Counted from the stretch's first letter, positions 42,544 to 51,043 are shown. The stretch is 64,000 nt of DNA from an uncultured Collinsella sp. (GCA_900541125.1 UQIK01000001.1:124001-188000), one strand, 5' to 3'. Numbers and translations are program-made. Notes: generated from the letters alone by a model not told the origin.

Positions 42544-43065
42544 CTATTCAGCTAGACCGTCGGCCTTTGCAATCCCGTTTGTCGAACCGTCCTGATAGAC
42601 AATCTTGACGTGCTCGACCTCGGACACCGCAACACCCGACGGGGGCTCCAGGCGCCATTCCGTCAGCGCGATATCCATCGTCGTGGGCACATCCCCTTGA
42701 TCTTTGAGCTTCACCGTCAACGTTTTGAACGTCGCATCATACGTCACGCGTTCGATTTCCTCACCAGGAATAGACCCACCACTCAGCTGCAACTGCACAA
42801 ACTCATCGCACGGGTACCAATAATCGCCCGGAACGGCGAGCGTATTGGCATTACCGCCAGTACTCCTCACCGTCATAATCGGCAGGCCCTCGTCGGCCTC
42901 AAACTCCCAGGCGGCGCCGCCGCGACCGCCAAACGTCCAAATACAAAAGGCAATCACCAGCACGGCAAGCACCGCAAAGCCAATCGCGACCAACCCATGG
43001 TGTGCACGGCCCTCCTCGGCCGATACGTCCCATTGTGTCTCTCGATATAGATGCTTGTCTTCCAT
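42544..43065 (-). CDS. Hypothetical membrane-anchored protein
   Basis: A 173-residue protein I do not recognise. A cytoplasmic N-terminus of about 24 charged residues is followed by one membrane helix (GLVAIGFAVLAVLVIAFCIWTF, split here at 20 residues or less in the text of the domain) at about residues 25-46. The rest is an extracytoplasmic domain of about 125 residues rich in beta strands with two regions ending in VTYDATFKTLTVKLKD and EVEHVKIVYQDG. GGGGAGG lies before ATG 43065. Its neighbours (yaaA, thiC) do not suggest a role. It starts just upstream of and divergent from the thiC riboswitch. Confidence 0.75.
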   Translation of the reverse strand: MEDKHLYRETQWDVSAEEGRAHHGLVAIGFAVLAVLVIAFCIWTFGGRGGAAWEFEADEGLPIMTVRSTGGNANTLAVPGDYWYPCDEFVQLQLSGGSIPGEEIERVTYDATFKTLTVKLKDQGDVPTTMDIALTEWRLEPPSGVAVSEVEHVKIVYQDGSTNGIAKADGLAE

Positions 43066-43136
43066 GTACGCCTCCCCACGGGCACGCTTGTTAGGCCAAT
43101 CGTACCCATTCAGGCTATACTTGAGCCCATGACATA

Positions 43137-43231
43137 ACGGGGAGCTTGCAGGACAAGACGGCAGGCTGAGACTGGGCGCGCCCGCCCTGACCCGCAAACC
43201 TGATATGGGTAATGCCAACGAAGGGAGCCGT
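43137..43231 (+). promoter_or_regulatory. TPP riboswitch controlling thiC
   Basis: The conserved TPP aptamer strings are all present in order: ACGGGGAGC, GGCTGAGA, CCCTGACCCG, AACCTGAT, GGGTAATGCC, and CGAAGGGAGCCGT. The closing helix P1 is ACGG/CCGT (43137-43140, 43228-43231). The Shine-Dalgarno GAAGGGAG (43219-43226) lies inside the aptamer's 3' strand, five to ten bases before the thiC ATG, so binding of TPP could hide it directly. No separate expression platform is needed or seen. Confidence 0.95.
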
Positions 43232-43235
43232 GCCA

Positions 43236-44570
43236 ATGAGCACACAGACCGAGCCCAAGCTCGTCACGCAAATCGACTTCGCCCGTGCCGGGCAGATCAC
43301 GCCGCAGATGAAAGAAGTCGCCGAGCGCGAGCATCGCGACCCCGAGTACATCCGCGAGCGCGTGGCCGACGGCCGCATCGCCATTCCCGCCAACATCGTG
43401 CATATCAAAAAGGGCATGCGCGCCTTTGGCGTCGGTGAGGGCCTGTCCACCAAGGTCAACGTCAACCTGGGCATCTCGGGCGACAAGGCCGATGCCGCCG
43501 AGGAATGGAAGAAGGTCAAGATCGCTGAGGACTTTGGCGCCGACGCCATCATGGACCTCTCCAACTCGGGCAAGACGCGTCAGTTCCGCCAGCAGCTCAT
43601 CGACGAGACCCCGCTCATGGTGGGCACCGTCCCCATGTACGACGCCATCGGCTACATGGAAAAGCCGCTGGTCAAGCTTACCAAGGACGACCTGTTCGAG
43701 GTCGTGCGCGCGCACGCCGAGGACGGCGTGGACTTTATGACCATCCACTGCGGCATCAACAAGTCGGTCACCAAGACCTTTAAGGAGACCGGCCGCCTCA
43801 TGAACATCGTGAGCCGCGGCGGCTCGCTGCTGTTTGGTTGGATGGAGGTCACCGGCAACGAGAACCCCTTCTATGAGTTCTACGATGAGTTGCTCGAGAT
43901 TTGCCACGAGTACGACGTGACGATTTCGCTCGGCGACTCCTGCCGCCCGGGCTGCCTCTACGACTCCAACGACGCCACCGAGACCGCCGAGATGATCGAG
44001 CTGGGCAAGCTATGCAAGCGTGCTTGGGCCGCCGGCGTCCAGGTCATGGTCGAGGGCCCGGGTCACATGGCGCTCGACGAGATCGCCGCCAACATGAAAC
44101 TGCAGAAGCGCCTGTGCCACAATGCTCCGTTCTATGTGCTCGGGCCGCTGGTGACCGATATCGGCGTGGGTTACGACCACATCACCGCTGCCATCGGCGG
44201 CGCCATCTCCGCCAGCTCCGGTGCCGACTTCCTGTGCTACGTGACACCGGCAGAGCACCTATGCCTGCCCAACGCCCAGGATGTGCTCGACGGCCTCATG
44301 GCCACCAAGATCGCCGCACACGCCGCCGACATCGCCAAAAAGGTGCCCCACGCCCGCGACATGGACGACAAGATGGGCCAGGCACGCCGCAAGCTCGACT
44401 GGGACGCCATGTGGGAGTGCGCGCTCGACCCGGTTACGGGCAAGAAGCGCTACGAGGAGTCCCCCGCCGCCACCGAGGGCACTTGCACCATGTGTGGCAA
44501 GATGTGCGCCGTCCGCACCGTCAATAAGATCTTCGAGGGCACCACGATCGACCTCGGCATGGAGGACTAG
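43236..44570 (+). CDS. thiC: Phosphomethylpyrimidine synthase ThiC
   Basis: A 444-residue radical-SAM enzyme that turns aminoimidazole ribotide into HMP phosphate for thiamine. The core holds DAIMDLSNSGKTRQFRQQL, MTIHCGINKS, SLGDSCRPGCLYD and MVEGPGHMALDEI. The C-terminal cluster motif reads CTMCGKMC, i.e. C-x2-C-x3-C. The ATG at 43236 is the start; an upstream ATG at 43212 is within the riboswitch. The TPP riboswitch directly upstream gives feedback control. thiD follows in the same direction after its own promoter region. Confidence 0.96.
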   Translation: MSTQTEPKLVTQIDFARAGQITPQMKEVAEREHRDPEYIRERVADGRIAIPANIVHIKKGMRAFGVGEGLSTKVNVNLGISGDKADAAEEWKKVKIAEDFGADAIMDLSNSGKTRQFRQQLIDETPLMVGTVPMYDAIGYMEKPLVKLTKDDLFEVVRAHAEDGVDFMTIHCGINKSVTKTFKETGRLMNIVSRGGSLLFGWMEVTGNENPFYEFYDELLEICHEYDVTISLGDSCRPGCLYDSNDATETAEMIELGKLCKRAWAAGVQVMVEGPGHMALDEIAANMKLQKRLCHNAPFYVLGPLVTDIGVGYDHITAAIGGAISASSGADFLCYVTPAEHLCLPNAQDVLDGLMATKIAAHAADIAKKVPHARDMDDKMGQARRKLDWDAMWECALDPVTGKKRYEESPAATEGTCTMCGKMCAVRTVNKIFEGTTIDLGMED

Positions 44571-44664
44571 CCTGTCGCCGCGGCCGCTTCTGTCGGCGAG
44601 CTGGTGCCTGTCAATTGTTGACGTGTGAACATTTGCTTACATTTGCGTAAAGATTGCATCGCCC

Positions 44665-44694
44665 GCCCGGGTTCGACATAGAGTCGGCCCGGGC
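44665..44694 (+). terminator. Terminator of thiC
   Basis: GCCCGGG-T-TCGAC pairs with GTCGG-CCCGGGC around a five-base loop and is followed by ATCTTTATAAT. The TATAAT at 44700-44705 may then serve as the -10 box for thiD. Confidence 0.7.
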
Positions 44695-44751
44695 ATCTTT
44701 ATAATGCTGGCTTATAGACCCATTTGATTCCGACCGAACAAGGGAGCGAAC

Positions 44752-45582
44752 ATGGATCGCAGTAAGGTACCTGCCGTTCTATCCATCGCAGGATCCGATT
44801 CCAGCGGTGGCGCCGGCATTCAGGCCGACATCAAGACCATCACGGCGCACCGCCTGTATGCCGAGACGGCCATCACCGCCATCACCGCACAGAACACCCT
44901 GGGCGTTACCGCCGTGCAGGATATCTCGCCAGATATCGTAGCCGCGCAAATAGACGCCGTTTTTGACGATATCCGCCCCAGCGCCGTCAAGATCGGCATG
45001 GTTTCTTCTGTCGAGATTATCGAAGTCATCGCCGACCGCTTGAGCGCCTGGAACGCAACGAACGTGGTCGTCGACCCCGTCATGGTCGCCACCTCGGGCG
45101 CGCGGCTGATTGCCGAAGATGCCGCCGAGGCGCTCACCCGCCGCCTGTTCCCGCTAGCGACGGTTATCACGCCCAATATTCCCGAGGCCATGGCACTGCT
45201 CGACTATGAGGTCGACTCCGAGCGCACGCAGCAAAATGCTGCCATGCTCCTCACCCGCCGCTTTGGTTGCGCATCCCTCGTTAAGGGTGGGCATCTTGTC
45301 AACGAGGCCAACGATGTACTGGCCGAACCCGCGCCACTCGATGACGAGGGCAACCATCTGGGAGATCCACTCACCACGTGGTTCCGCCACAAGCGCATCG
45401 AGACCGACAACACGCACGGCACCGGATGCACGCTCTCGTCCGCCATCGCCTGCGCGCTGGCTCAGGGCATGGATCTTGCCGACGCCGTCAACGCCGGCAA
45501 GGCCTACCTAACCGGCGCTCTGGCCGCCGGCCTGAACATGGGCAAAGGCTCCGGCCCTGTCAACCACATGTGGCAGTATTAA
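44752..45582 (+). CDS. thiD: Hydroxymethylpyrimidine (phosphate) kinase ThiD
   Basis: A 276-residue ribokinase-fold kinase that phosphorylates HMP to HMP-PP. It begins VLSIAGSDSSGGAGIQADIKT, has VVVDPVMVATSGARL near residue 105, VKGGHL near residue 178 and the catalytic DNTHGTGCTLSSAIACAL near residue 220. AAGGGAG precedes the ATG. With thiC upstream it supplies the pyrimidine half of thiamine; no thiazole genes are in the window. Confidence 0.95.
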   Translation: MDRSKVPAVLSIAGSDSSGGAGIQADIKTITAHRLYAETAITAITAQNTLGVTAVQDISPDIVAAQIDAVFDDIRPSAVKIGMVSSVEIIEVIADRLSAWNATNVVVDPVMVATSGARLIAEDAAEALTRRLFPLATVITPNIPEAMALLDYEVDSERTQQNAAMLLTRRFGCASLVKGGHLVNEANDVLAEPAPLDDEGNHLGDPLTTWFRHKRIETDNTHGTGCTLSSAIACALAQGMDLADAVNAGKAYLTGALAAGLNMGKGSGPVNHMWQY

Positions 45583-45598
45583 GATTCGCAGTCCAAAA

Positions 45599-45631
45599 CC
45601 ACTGCAAAGGCGCCCGTCCCCTTTGCGGTGG
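45599..45631. terminator. Bidirectional terminator, thiD / esterase
   Basis: CCACTGCAAAGG pairs with CCTTTGCGGTGG around nine bases. On the minus strand it is followed by TTTTGG. It lies between two convergent genes. Confidence 0.75.
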
Positions 45632-45643
45632 CTTGGGGTCGCG

Positions 45644-46303
45644 CTACTCTCCGAGCATCTCTTGGAGCTTGGCTGCCACGGCGTGGCCCAGGCTCTCGTG
45701 GCTTTCGGGCATCATGTGCAGATAATCGATATCGCCCGGCTCGGCAAAATCAGCGGCATTCAAAAAGTCGCAGCCAAACTGTTTAGCAGCATACGCATAG
45801 TATTCGGCAAAATGCTCCGAGGCCTCGACGGAGCGCTCGTCAAAGTCGGTCATGTACACATCGGCGATCTGCGGTTTAATCTTGATAGGCGCCATCAGCA
45901 GAATACGCGGGCAGGGCGCGGCTTCGGTCCAGGGAAACGCGCGGACGGTGCGAATCAGCGCCATGGCACCGTCAGCGATATCGGCAGCCCCCACGCTAAA
46001 GACCGTCTTGCAGTCGTTGGTGCCCAGCATAATCACGATCGCATCCAGCGGCTTATGAGCCTCGAGCAGCATCGGCAACGCGCGGATGCCGTTGAGATTA
46101 GTGTCCAGATGGCACATGTCGTCACGCACCGTCGTGCGGCCGTTGAGGCCTTCCTCAATCACGTGCCAGCCCTCGCCCAGGTCGCGCTGGGCCACGCCGC
46201 ACCAGCGCACATCGTGCGCATAGCGTACCGCGGTGCCGTCGCGCATGCCCGCCGGATCATAGCCGTAGGTATTGCTGTCGCCAAAGCACAGAACGTTTTT
46301 CAT
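45644..46303 (-). CDS. SGNH/GDSL hydrolase
   Basis: A 219-residue esterase-fold protein. Block I is LCFGDSNTYGYDP (catalytic Ser in GDSN), block II glycine is in EGLNGRTT, block III is IVIMLGTNDCK (G-x-N-D), and block V is D-x-x-H as DYLHMMPESHESLGHAV near the end. It lacks a signal peptide and so acts in the cytoplasm. It could be an arylesterase or acyl-esterase; the substrate is unknown. Confidence 0.9.
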   Translation of the reverse strand: MKNVLCFGDSNTYGYDPAGMRDGTAVRYAHDVRWCGVAQRDLGEGWHVIEEGLNGRTTVRDDMCHLDTNLNGIRALPMLLEAHKPLDAIVIMLGTNDCKTVFSVGAADIADGAMALIRTVRAFPWTEAAPCPRILLMAPIKIKPQIADVYMTDFDERSVEASEHFAEYYAYAAKQFGCDFLNAADFAEPGDIDYLHMMPESHESLGHAVAAKLQEMLGE

Positions 46304-46322
46304 CGTAAGCCCTTCCTCTAGT

Positions 46323-46354
46323 AAAAAGTCGGCGGGAGCAGTCTCTCCCGCCGA
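46323..46354 (-). terminator. Terminator of the TIGR02452 gene
   Basis: TCGGCGGGAG pairs with CTCCCGCCGA around six bases and is followed on the minus strand by CTTTTTAC, 28 bases past the stop. Confidence 0.88.
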
Positions 46355-46381
46355 ATCGACCTATCTGTCAGCACATACCGA

Positions 46382-47515
46382 TTACAGGTACTTGCGCCAA
46401 TCGTCATCGTCTTCATCGTCCTCGGCGGCAGCCTGGGCCTGCTCGGCGGCGCGGGCAGCCGCAGCGCGAGCGGCAACCTGGGCATAGGACTCCTCGTTGC
46501 GCTCGGGGAAGTTTGCCAGCACATGCTCGAACTTGGCAAAATCTTCGTCCCAGCGCGTAGAGGGCACGGCAAAAAAGACCTGCTTGACCTTAAAGTCGCC
46601 CGATGCGAGCTCCTTGCGGAAGAGCTCGGCCACGGCCTCGGCGTCAAAGCCGTTGTTGTCGCAGCCCCAAGCGCCCAGCACGAGCTTCTCGCGACCCAGC
46701 TCGTCGCAGATGGCAAGCACAAAGCGGATGCGATCGCGCAGGGCGTCCAGCAGGGCATCGTCACCCACACGATACTCCTGGCGAGCGCGCTTGGCGTTGG
46801 GCGCGGCGACCACGATCACGTCGGCATACGCATGCACGTGGTTGCGGTCGAAGCGCACCGCAGGCACCACCAGCGCACGGTTGCGGTAAAGCTCGCAGTT
46901 GATGTTGCGGCGACGGTTCTCGCCGTACCATTTGCGCTGTTTATCGAGCACGTTGTACAGGTACGAATCGGCACAGAGCGTGGCCTCCTGACCCAGATAG
47001 CCCTGGATGTAGCCGCCGCCCGGGTTGGTGAACGAGGCAAAGTCGAGCACGGCCATGTCGCAGAACTGCGCATAGCCTCGGCCGTTATCCAGAATGGCCT
47101 GCGTGGCAGAGGCGTCGAGCACGGTGACCTCGGGCAGGACCGGAGCGGGCTCCTCGGCGGCAGGCGCGGACTCGGTCTCCGTGGCCTCCTCTGCGTGTGC
47201 AGGCTCGGCCGTAACCTCGGTCTCGGCGGACGCAACCTCAGCGGTCTCGGCCTCGGCGGCCTCAGACTCCTCGGCAACCTGTTCCTCGACAGCGTCGGCC
47301 GCTTGGGCCTTGGCCTTCATCGCCGCGACAAAACCGGCAGGCATACCATCGAACTCGCACACGCCGGCAAGCGAACGCTCGATATCCTTGGCGCACGCTT
47401 CGGACACAGTTGCCACGTGACGCTCGGCGGCCTTGGCACGGGCCTCGCGCTTGGGATTGGGCTGACCCGCTCGGTTGGACCTGCGGTTACGGTTCCTGTT
47501 GTCGACGTCTGCCAT
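46382..47515 (-). CDS. TIGR02452 family protein (PARG-like macrodomain) with acidic insert
   Basis: A 377-residue protein. The C-terminal 240 residues match the bacterial poly(ADP-ribose) glycohydrolase-like TIGR02452 family: VLDFASFTNPGGGYIQGYLGQEATLCADSYLY holds the GGG-x(6-8)-QE loop (written here in pieces: NPGGGYIQGYLGQE), and LVLGAWGCDNNGFDAEAVAELF follows. It may remove ADP-ribose from proteins or nucleic acids. Between residues about 72 and 128 there is a run of Glu, Ala and Val, probably disordered, and the N-terminus is very basic. The extreme C-terminus is acidic (DDEDDDD). Confidence 0.85.
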   Translation of the reverse strand: MADVDNRNRNRRSNRAGQPNPKREARAKAAERHVATVSEACAKDIERSLAGVCEFDGMPAGFVAAMKAKAQAADAVEEQVAEESEAAEAETAEVASAETEVTAEPAHAEEATETESAPAAEEPAPVLPEVTVLDASATQAILDNGRGYAQFCDMAVLDFASFTNPGGGYIQGYLGQEATLCADSYLYNVLDKQRKWYGENRRRNINCELYRNRALVVPAVRFDRNHVHAYADVIVVAAPNAKRARQEYRVGDDALLDALRDRIRFVLAICDELGREKLVLGAWGCDNNGFDAEAVAELFRKELASGDFKVKQVFFAVPSTRWDEDFAKFEHVLANFPERNEESYAQVAARAAAARAAEQAQAAAEDDEDDDDWRKYL

Positions 47516-47580
47516 ACATGGTCACCTTTCCTGTCGCTGCCGCTATCGGCTTTTCCCATCCATGATACCCCGCCGAGTAC

Positions 47581-47606
47581 AAAAAAGACGGCCCCGAAGG
47601 ACCGCC
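47581..47606 (-). terminator. Terminator of the Bax inhibitor family gene
   Basis: On the minus strand GGCGGTCC-TTCG-GGGCCGTC forms an 8-bp stem with a UUCG tetraloop and is followed by TTTTTT. Confidence 0.88.
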
Positions 47607-47652
47607 TTTCGCATCGATTTACACGCACGGCAAGCACCGCCGCAATTCGCCA

Positions 47653-48348
47653 CTAGTCGCGACGGCCAAGGATGTTCAGGATGCGCAGGAACACGTTGAT
47701 AATGTCCACGAACAGATTGGACGCCATGAGCACGGCGTTGGGCAGCGTAGGCGGCACCGTCGTGGCAACATAGGTGTCGTAGCCAATAAAGCCGGCGAAC
47801 ACCACGATTACGATCAGATCGGTGATGGTCTGCGAGACGCCCATGAACATCAGCACGATCTCAACCAGAATAGTGGCGAGCAGAATGCCAAAACCGATGC
47901 CATATACGCGCTGGAAAAACTTGGGGAACGTCACGCCCAAGGCGCCAAAGACAAAGGTGATGGCGGCCGTGGCGATAAAGGCAGTGTTGATGGTGGGCAG
48001 GTCGTAGTTGGCAAGGCCAAACGACGCGGTCAGGCCAAAGGTGCTCGCAAAGATTACGTAGCCCACAAGGGACAGGCCCACGGACTGCTTACTGGCGGCG
48101 GCCGACATCATGACCATGCCGACGATGGTCAAAATAAACGAGCCAAAGACCAGCGGCAGGGCGGCGCCGCTCATCATCATGCGCGCAAACGACATGGTGC
48201 TCGTAAAGTAGGCGCCGGCGCCCATGGCGCAAAAGCCCAAGAAGATCAGGGCAGACATGGCGAGATTGTACGCGCGCGGCGACATCTCCTTGGCGCGGCT
48301 TGCGCCGCTCTCGACGGGGCCGTTCTGATAGCCCTGGATATCGTTCAT
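47653..48348 (-). CDS. Bax inhibitor-1/YccA family membrane protein
   Basis: A 231-residue protein with seven membrane segments beginning at about residue 28. ANYDLPTINTAFIATAAITFVFG and the C-terminal VVFAGFIGYDTYVAT, with the D of the pore/latch region, are typical of the BI-1 family, members of which conduct calcium or modulate membrane proteases. GAAAGGA lies before the ATG. The final residues ILRILNILGRRD are also family-typical. Confidence 0.92.
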   Translation of the reverse strand: MNDIQGYQNGPVESGASRAKEMSPRAYNLAMSALIFLGFCAMGAGAYFTSTMSFARMMMSGAALPLVFGSFILTIVGMVMMSAAASKQSVGLSLVGYVIFASTFGLTASFGLANYDLPTINTAFIATAAITFVFGALGVTFPKFFQRVYGIGFGILLATILVEIVLMFMGVSQTITDLIVIVVFAGFIGYDTYVATTVPPTLPNAVLMASNLFVDIINVFLRILNILGRRD

Positions 48349-48432
48349 AGGTTCGTCCTTTCAAAAAGTGCCGTGAAAGACGGCGCAGCAGGTGACAAGA
48401 TTCCTGTCATTGTACCCGAATGCCGTACGTCC

Positions 48433-48771
48433 TTACCCACGACGCTCGCCCTCGAGCGTACGGTCGAATGCCCACACCCACCAACGCATCAGATGGGCCT
48501 GCGAACCATCTGGTCGTTCGCGCGTCTGGTCCTCCAGATACAACTCGGTCGCGTGCCCGCCAAAACGCACCTTATAGGTTGCCGTACGAACGCCGTGGAC
48601 CGTCAGGCCAAAACCAGTGGACGAGACGATCTCGTCAATCGTAAAGCAGCGACCGTCGACCCAGCAGACGGTAACCGGCACGACTTGTCCGCCCGCGAGG
48701 ATGCGAGCCACGACGTCCACATACTGCTTGTGCACGCGCCGAGTTTTGCCATCTGTCTGTCGATATTCCAT
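48433..48771 (-). CDS. Hypothetical protein, about 112 residues
   Basis: A small protein of unknown function. It starts MEYRQTDGKTRRVHKQY, has a beta-rich core (VVPVTVCWVDGRCFTIDEIV, then TATYKVRFGGHATELYLED) and ends RWWVWAFDRTLEGERRG. The strand pattern and the W-D-G-R turn resemble small DUF6504-like domains, but I am not sure. The start is uncertain: ATG 48771 or 48780, neither with a clear Shine-Dalgarno (GGGAAG lies immediately before the first). It lies alone behind the Bax inhibitor gene and is transcribed towards it. Confidence 0.65.
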   Translation of the reverse strand: MEYRQTDGKTRRVHKQYVDVVARILAGGQVVPVTVCWVDGRCFTIDEIVSSTGFGLTVHGVRTATYKVRFGGHATELYLEDQTRERPDGSQAHLMRWWVWAFDRTLEGERRG

Positions 48772-49020
48772 ACTTCCCATTATCGAACGCATGTTTGCAT
48801 ATTGTAAAGCGAACAGACTGTGGTTTTGGAATGTCGGAGCGAACGCGCGTGTCCGCATGGCGTGATAGCAAAAAGAACACCCACGGTCAACAGGGCTAAT
48901 ATTCAATTTTAGTGCCAAAAAATTACTTCTCCCATCAGAACTCGGCAAAGAAACCCGCAGGAGGTGATACGATTTATCATGTTTTTGTAACGTGTCTGCA
49001 AACTTCGAGAAAGCCCATAT

Positions 49021-50070
49021 ATGGACGTAACGTTCTCAACTTTCCTCGGCCAAATTGTGTCGAACCCAGTCCTTGCCGTCACCGTGATCCTCGCGCTCGG
49101 CGCCATCTTCGTCAATGGATGGACCGACGCGCCCAACGCCATCGCGACCTGCGTCACTACGCGTTGCATGCCCGCCCGCGCCGCCATTCTCATGAGCGCC
49201 GCATTCAACTTCCTCGGTGTGCTCATCATGACGCACTTTAATGCGAGCGTCGCCAATACCATCTCGCATATCGTCGACTTTGGCGGAAACAGCACCATGG
49301 CGCTCGCCTGCCTGTGCGCGGCCCTGTTCTCCATCGTCGTCTACGGCGCCACAGCGTCGCGTTTTGGCATCCCCACCTCGCAAAGCCACAGCCTTATCGC
49401 CGGCCTGACCGGTGCCGCTATCGCCCTCGGCGGCGCGAGCAGCGTCAACGTCCACGAGTGGATGAAGGTCATCTACGGCCTGGCGCTCTCCATCGGCCTG
49501 GGCTTTGTCATGGGCTGGGTTCTGTGCAAGCTCGTCTCGATTCTTTTCGCCGCCGCCAACAGGCGACGTGCCAATGTCTTCTTTAAATACGCTCAGATCG
49601 CGAGTGCCGCGGCCATGAGCTTTATGCATGGCGCGCAGGATGGACAGAAGTTCATCGGCGTGCTCTTTTTAGGCGTGGCCTTCGCCAACGGTCAGACGAG
49701 CGTCGGCGATGCCGGCATCCCCATCTGGATTATGCTGCTGTGCTCGGCCACCATGGGCGTCGGCACCAGCGTGGGTGGCGAGCGCATCATCAAGTCCGTC
49801 GGCCAGAGCATGGTCAAGCTTGAGAAGTATCAGGGCTTCTCCGCCGACCTCGCAGGCGCCGCGAATCTGCTGCTTGCCACCCTTACCGGTATCCCGGTGT
49901 CCTCCACCCACATCAAGACCTGCGCCATCATGGGCGTCGGCGCCGTCAAGCGCCTTTCGGCCATCAACTTCGGCGTGGTCAAGGACATGATGTTCACCTG
50001 GTTCTTCACCTTCCCCGCCTGCGGACTCATCAGCTTTGTCATGGCCAAGCTGTTCATGATGTTCATCTAG
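49021..50070 (+). CDS. Inorganic phosphate transporter, PiT family
   Basis: A 349-residue membrane protein of the low-affinity phosphate transporter family. The first half of the inverted repeat contains NGWTDAPNAIATCVTTRCM and the second SFMHGAQDGQKFIGVLF and GVGTSVGGERIIKSVG; the loops SQSHSLIAGLTGAA and PVSSTHIKTCAIMG are the paired substrate motifs. Ten or so membrane helices are seen. It forms an operon with the DUF47 gene 67 bases downstream. A high-affinity pstSCAB system is present elsewhere in this window. Confidence 0.93.
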   Translation: MDVTFSTFLGQIVSNPVLAVTVILALGAIFVNGWTDAPNAIATCVTTRCMPARAAILMSAAFNFLGVLIMTHFNASVANTISHIVDFGGNSTMALACLCAALFSIVVYGATASRFGIPTSQSHSLIAGLTGAAIALGGASSVNVHEWMKVIYGLALSIGLGFVMGWVLCKLVSILFAAANRRRANVFFKYAQIASAAAMSFMHGAQDGQKFIGVLFLGVAFANGQTSVGDAGIPIWIMLLCSATMGVGTSVGGERIIKSVGQSMVKLEKYQGFSADLAGAANLLLATLTGIPVSSTHIKTCAIMGVGAVKRLSAINFGVVKDMMFTWFFTFPACGLISFVMAKLFMMFI

Positions 50071-50137
50071 TCAAACCGAGCGTCCATCCGGACCGTAATA
50101 CTTCGCACACCCGTCTTCGCCTCGAAAGGACCCACTC

Positions 50138-50761
50138 ATGGCAAAGAAACCCGATTCGTTCTATTTTGACAACTACGTTGCCTGCGCCGACCTCGCCGTT
50201 CAGGCTGCCGAGCTGCTCACCAAGATTTTCGAGAACTTCGATCCCGCGAAGATTCACGATATGCTCGACAAGATGCACTCAATCGAGCATGCGGCCGACA
50301 AGAAGCACCATGAGCTTGAAGACGCCCTGCTCACGGCCTTTATCACTCCGCTTGAGCGCGAGGACCTGGACCTGATGAGCTGCTCACTCGACACCGTGCT
50401 CGACCGTATCGAGGGCGTCGTGCAGCGCGTCTACTTCACCAACATCCAGAGCATCCATCCCGACGCCATCGTCATCGCTCACAAGGTGACTGACGCCTGC
50501 CGCGCCATGAAAGACCTGATGGTCGAGCTGCCCAACTACCGCAAGTCCAAGACCCTGCGCGAACTCGTCATCCAGATCAACACCATCGAGTCCGAAGCCG
50601 ACGAGCTCTATATCAACGCCATGCGCAACCTGCACGTTAACGGCAAGGACCCGCTCGAGGTCATCGCCTGGCGTGACGTGTACGCCTTCCTGGAGTACTG
50701 CGCTGACTGCTGTGAGAATGTGGCCGATGTTGTGGATTCGATTGTCATGAAGAACAGTTAA
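50138..50761 (+). CDS. DUF47 (PhoU-like) family protein
   Basis: A 207-residue, all-helical protein of the DUF47 family. The repeated E-x-x-A-D-x-x (EHAADKKHHELEDALLTAF and ESEADELYINAMRNL) gives the metal-binding E/D-x-x-x-D pattern of the PhoU fold. Such proteins are almost always next to a Pit transporter, as here, and are thought to regulate it. TCGAAAGGA precedes the ATG. The protein ends directly before a long hairpin. Confidence 0.92.
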   Translation: MAKKPDSFYFDNYVACADLAVQAAELLTKIFENFDPAKIHDMLDKMHSIEHAADKKHHELEDALLTAFITPLEREDLDLMSCSLDTVLDRIEGVVQRVYFTNIQSIHPDAIVIAHKVTDACRAMKDLMVELPNYRKSKTLRELVIQINTIESEADELYINAMRNLHVNGKDPLEVIAWRDVYAFLEYCADCCENVADVVDSIVMKNS

Positions 50762-50766
50762 TTGGG

Positions 50767-50877
50767 GGTACGTGTCCCACCGGTCGCGGGCCCGACCACT
50801 GATAACCTTTTTCACTCCGGCTGCAAGCAGAGTCGTTCAAAAGGTTATCAGTGGTCGGGCCCGCTCCCTTACGTACC
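50767..50877. repeat. Long inverted repeat downstream of the Pit operon
   Basis: Perfect 26-nt arms (50786-50811, 50839-50864; start GCGGGCCCGACCACTG, end ATAACCTTTT) with a 27-base loop, plus an outer 7-bp pair GGTACGT/ACGTACC (50767-50773, 50871-50877) across an internal loop. The left end is six bases from the DUF47 stop codon. It may terminate that transcript, but the length and nested form resemble the other palindromic repeats in the window. Confidence 0.88.
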
Positions 50878-50879
50878 AC

Positions 50880-51043
50880 CATTGGGAACTTTGGCTGATA
50901 CTTTGAAAGCGATGGGGCTTTTGTTGGCAGGGCCTTGGGGCCTGATTGGGAACTTTGGGACCGCCTTAAACGTTTGGCTGGATGGGGCTTTGGGTACCCT
51001 TTGGTTTATTTGGATTGATTCGTTGAATTTGGAGGGCTTGGTT
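50880..51043. other. GT-rich gap with internal repeats before the nitroreductase gene
   Basis: The stretch is unusually rich in G and T. It contains ATTGGGAACTTTGG twice (starting near 50881 and 50947) and GATGGGGCTTT twice. These look like a decayed tandem duplication. No gene is called in it; the nitroreductase GTG start follows directly. Confidence 0.5.

Noticed and set aside
48781..49020. Extension of the 48433 gene upstream to 48948
   Set aside because: The added residues show no RBS and no conserved pattern; a start near 48771-48780 is preferred, though it too lacks a strong RBS.
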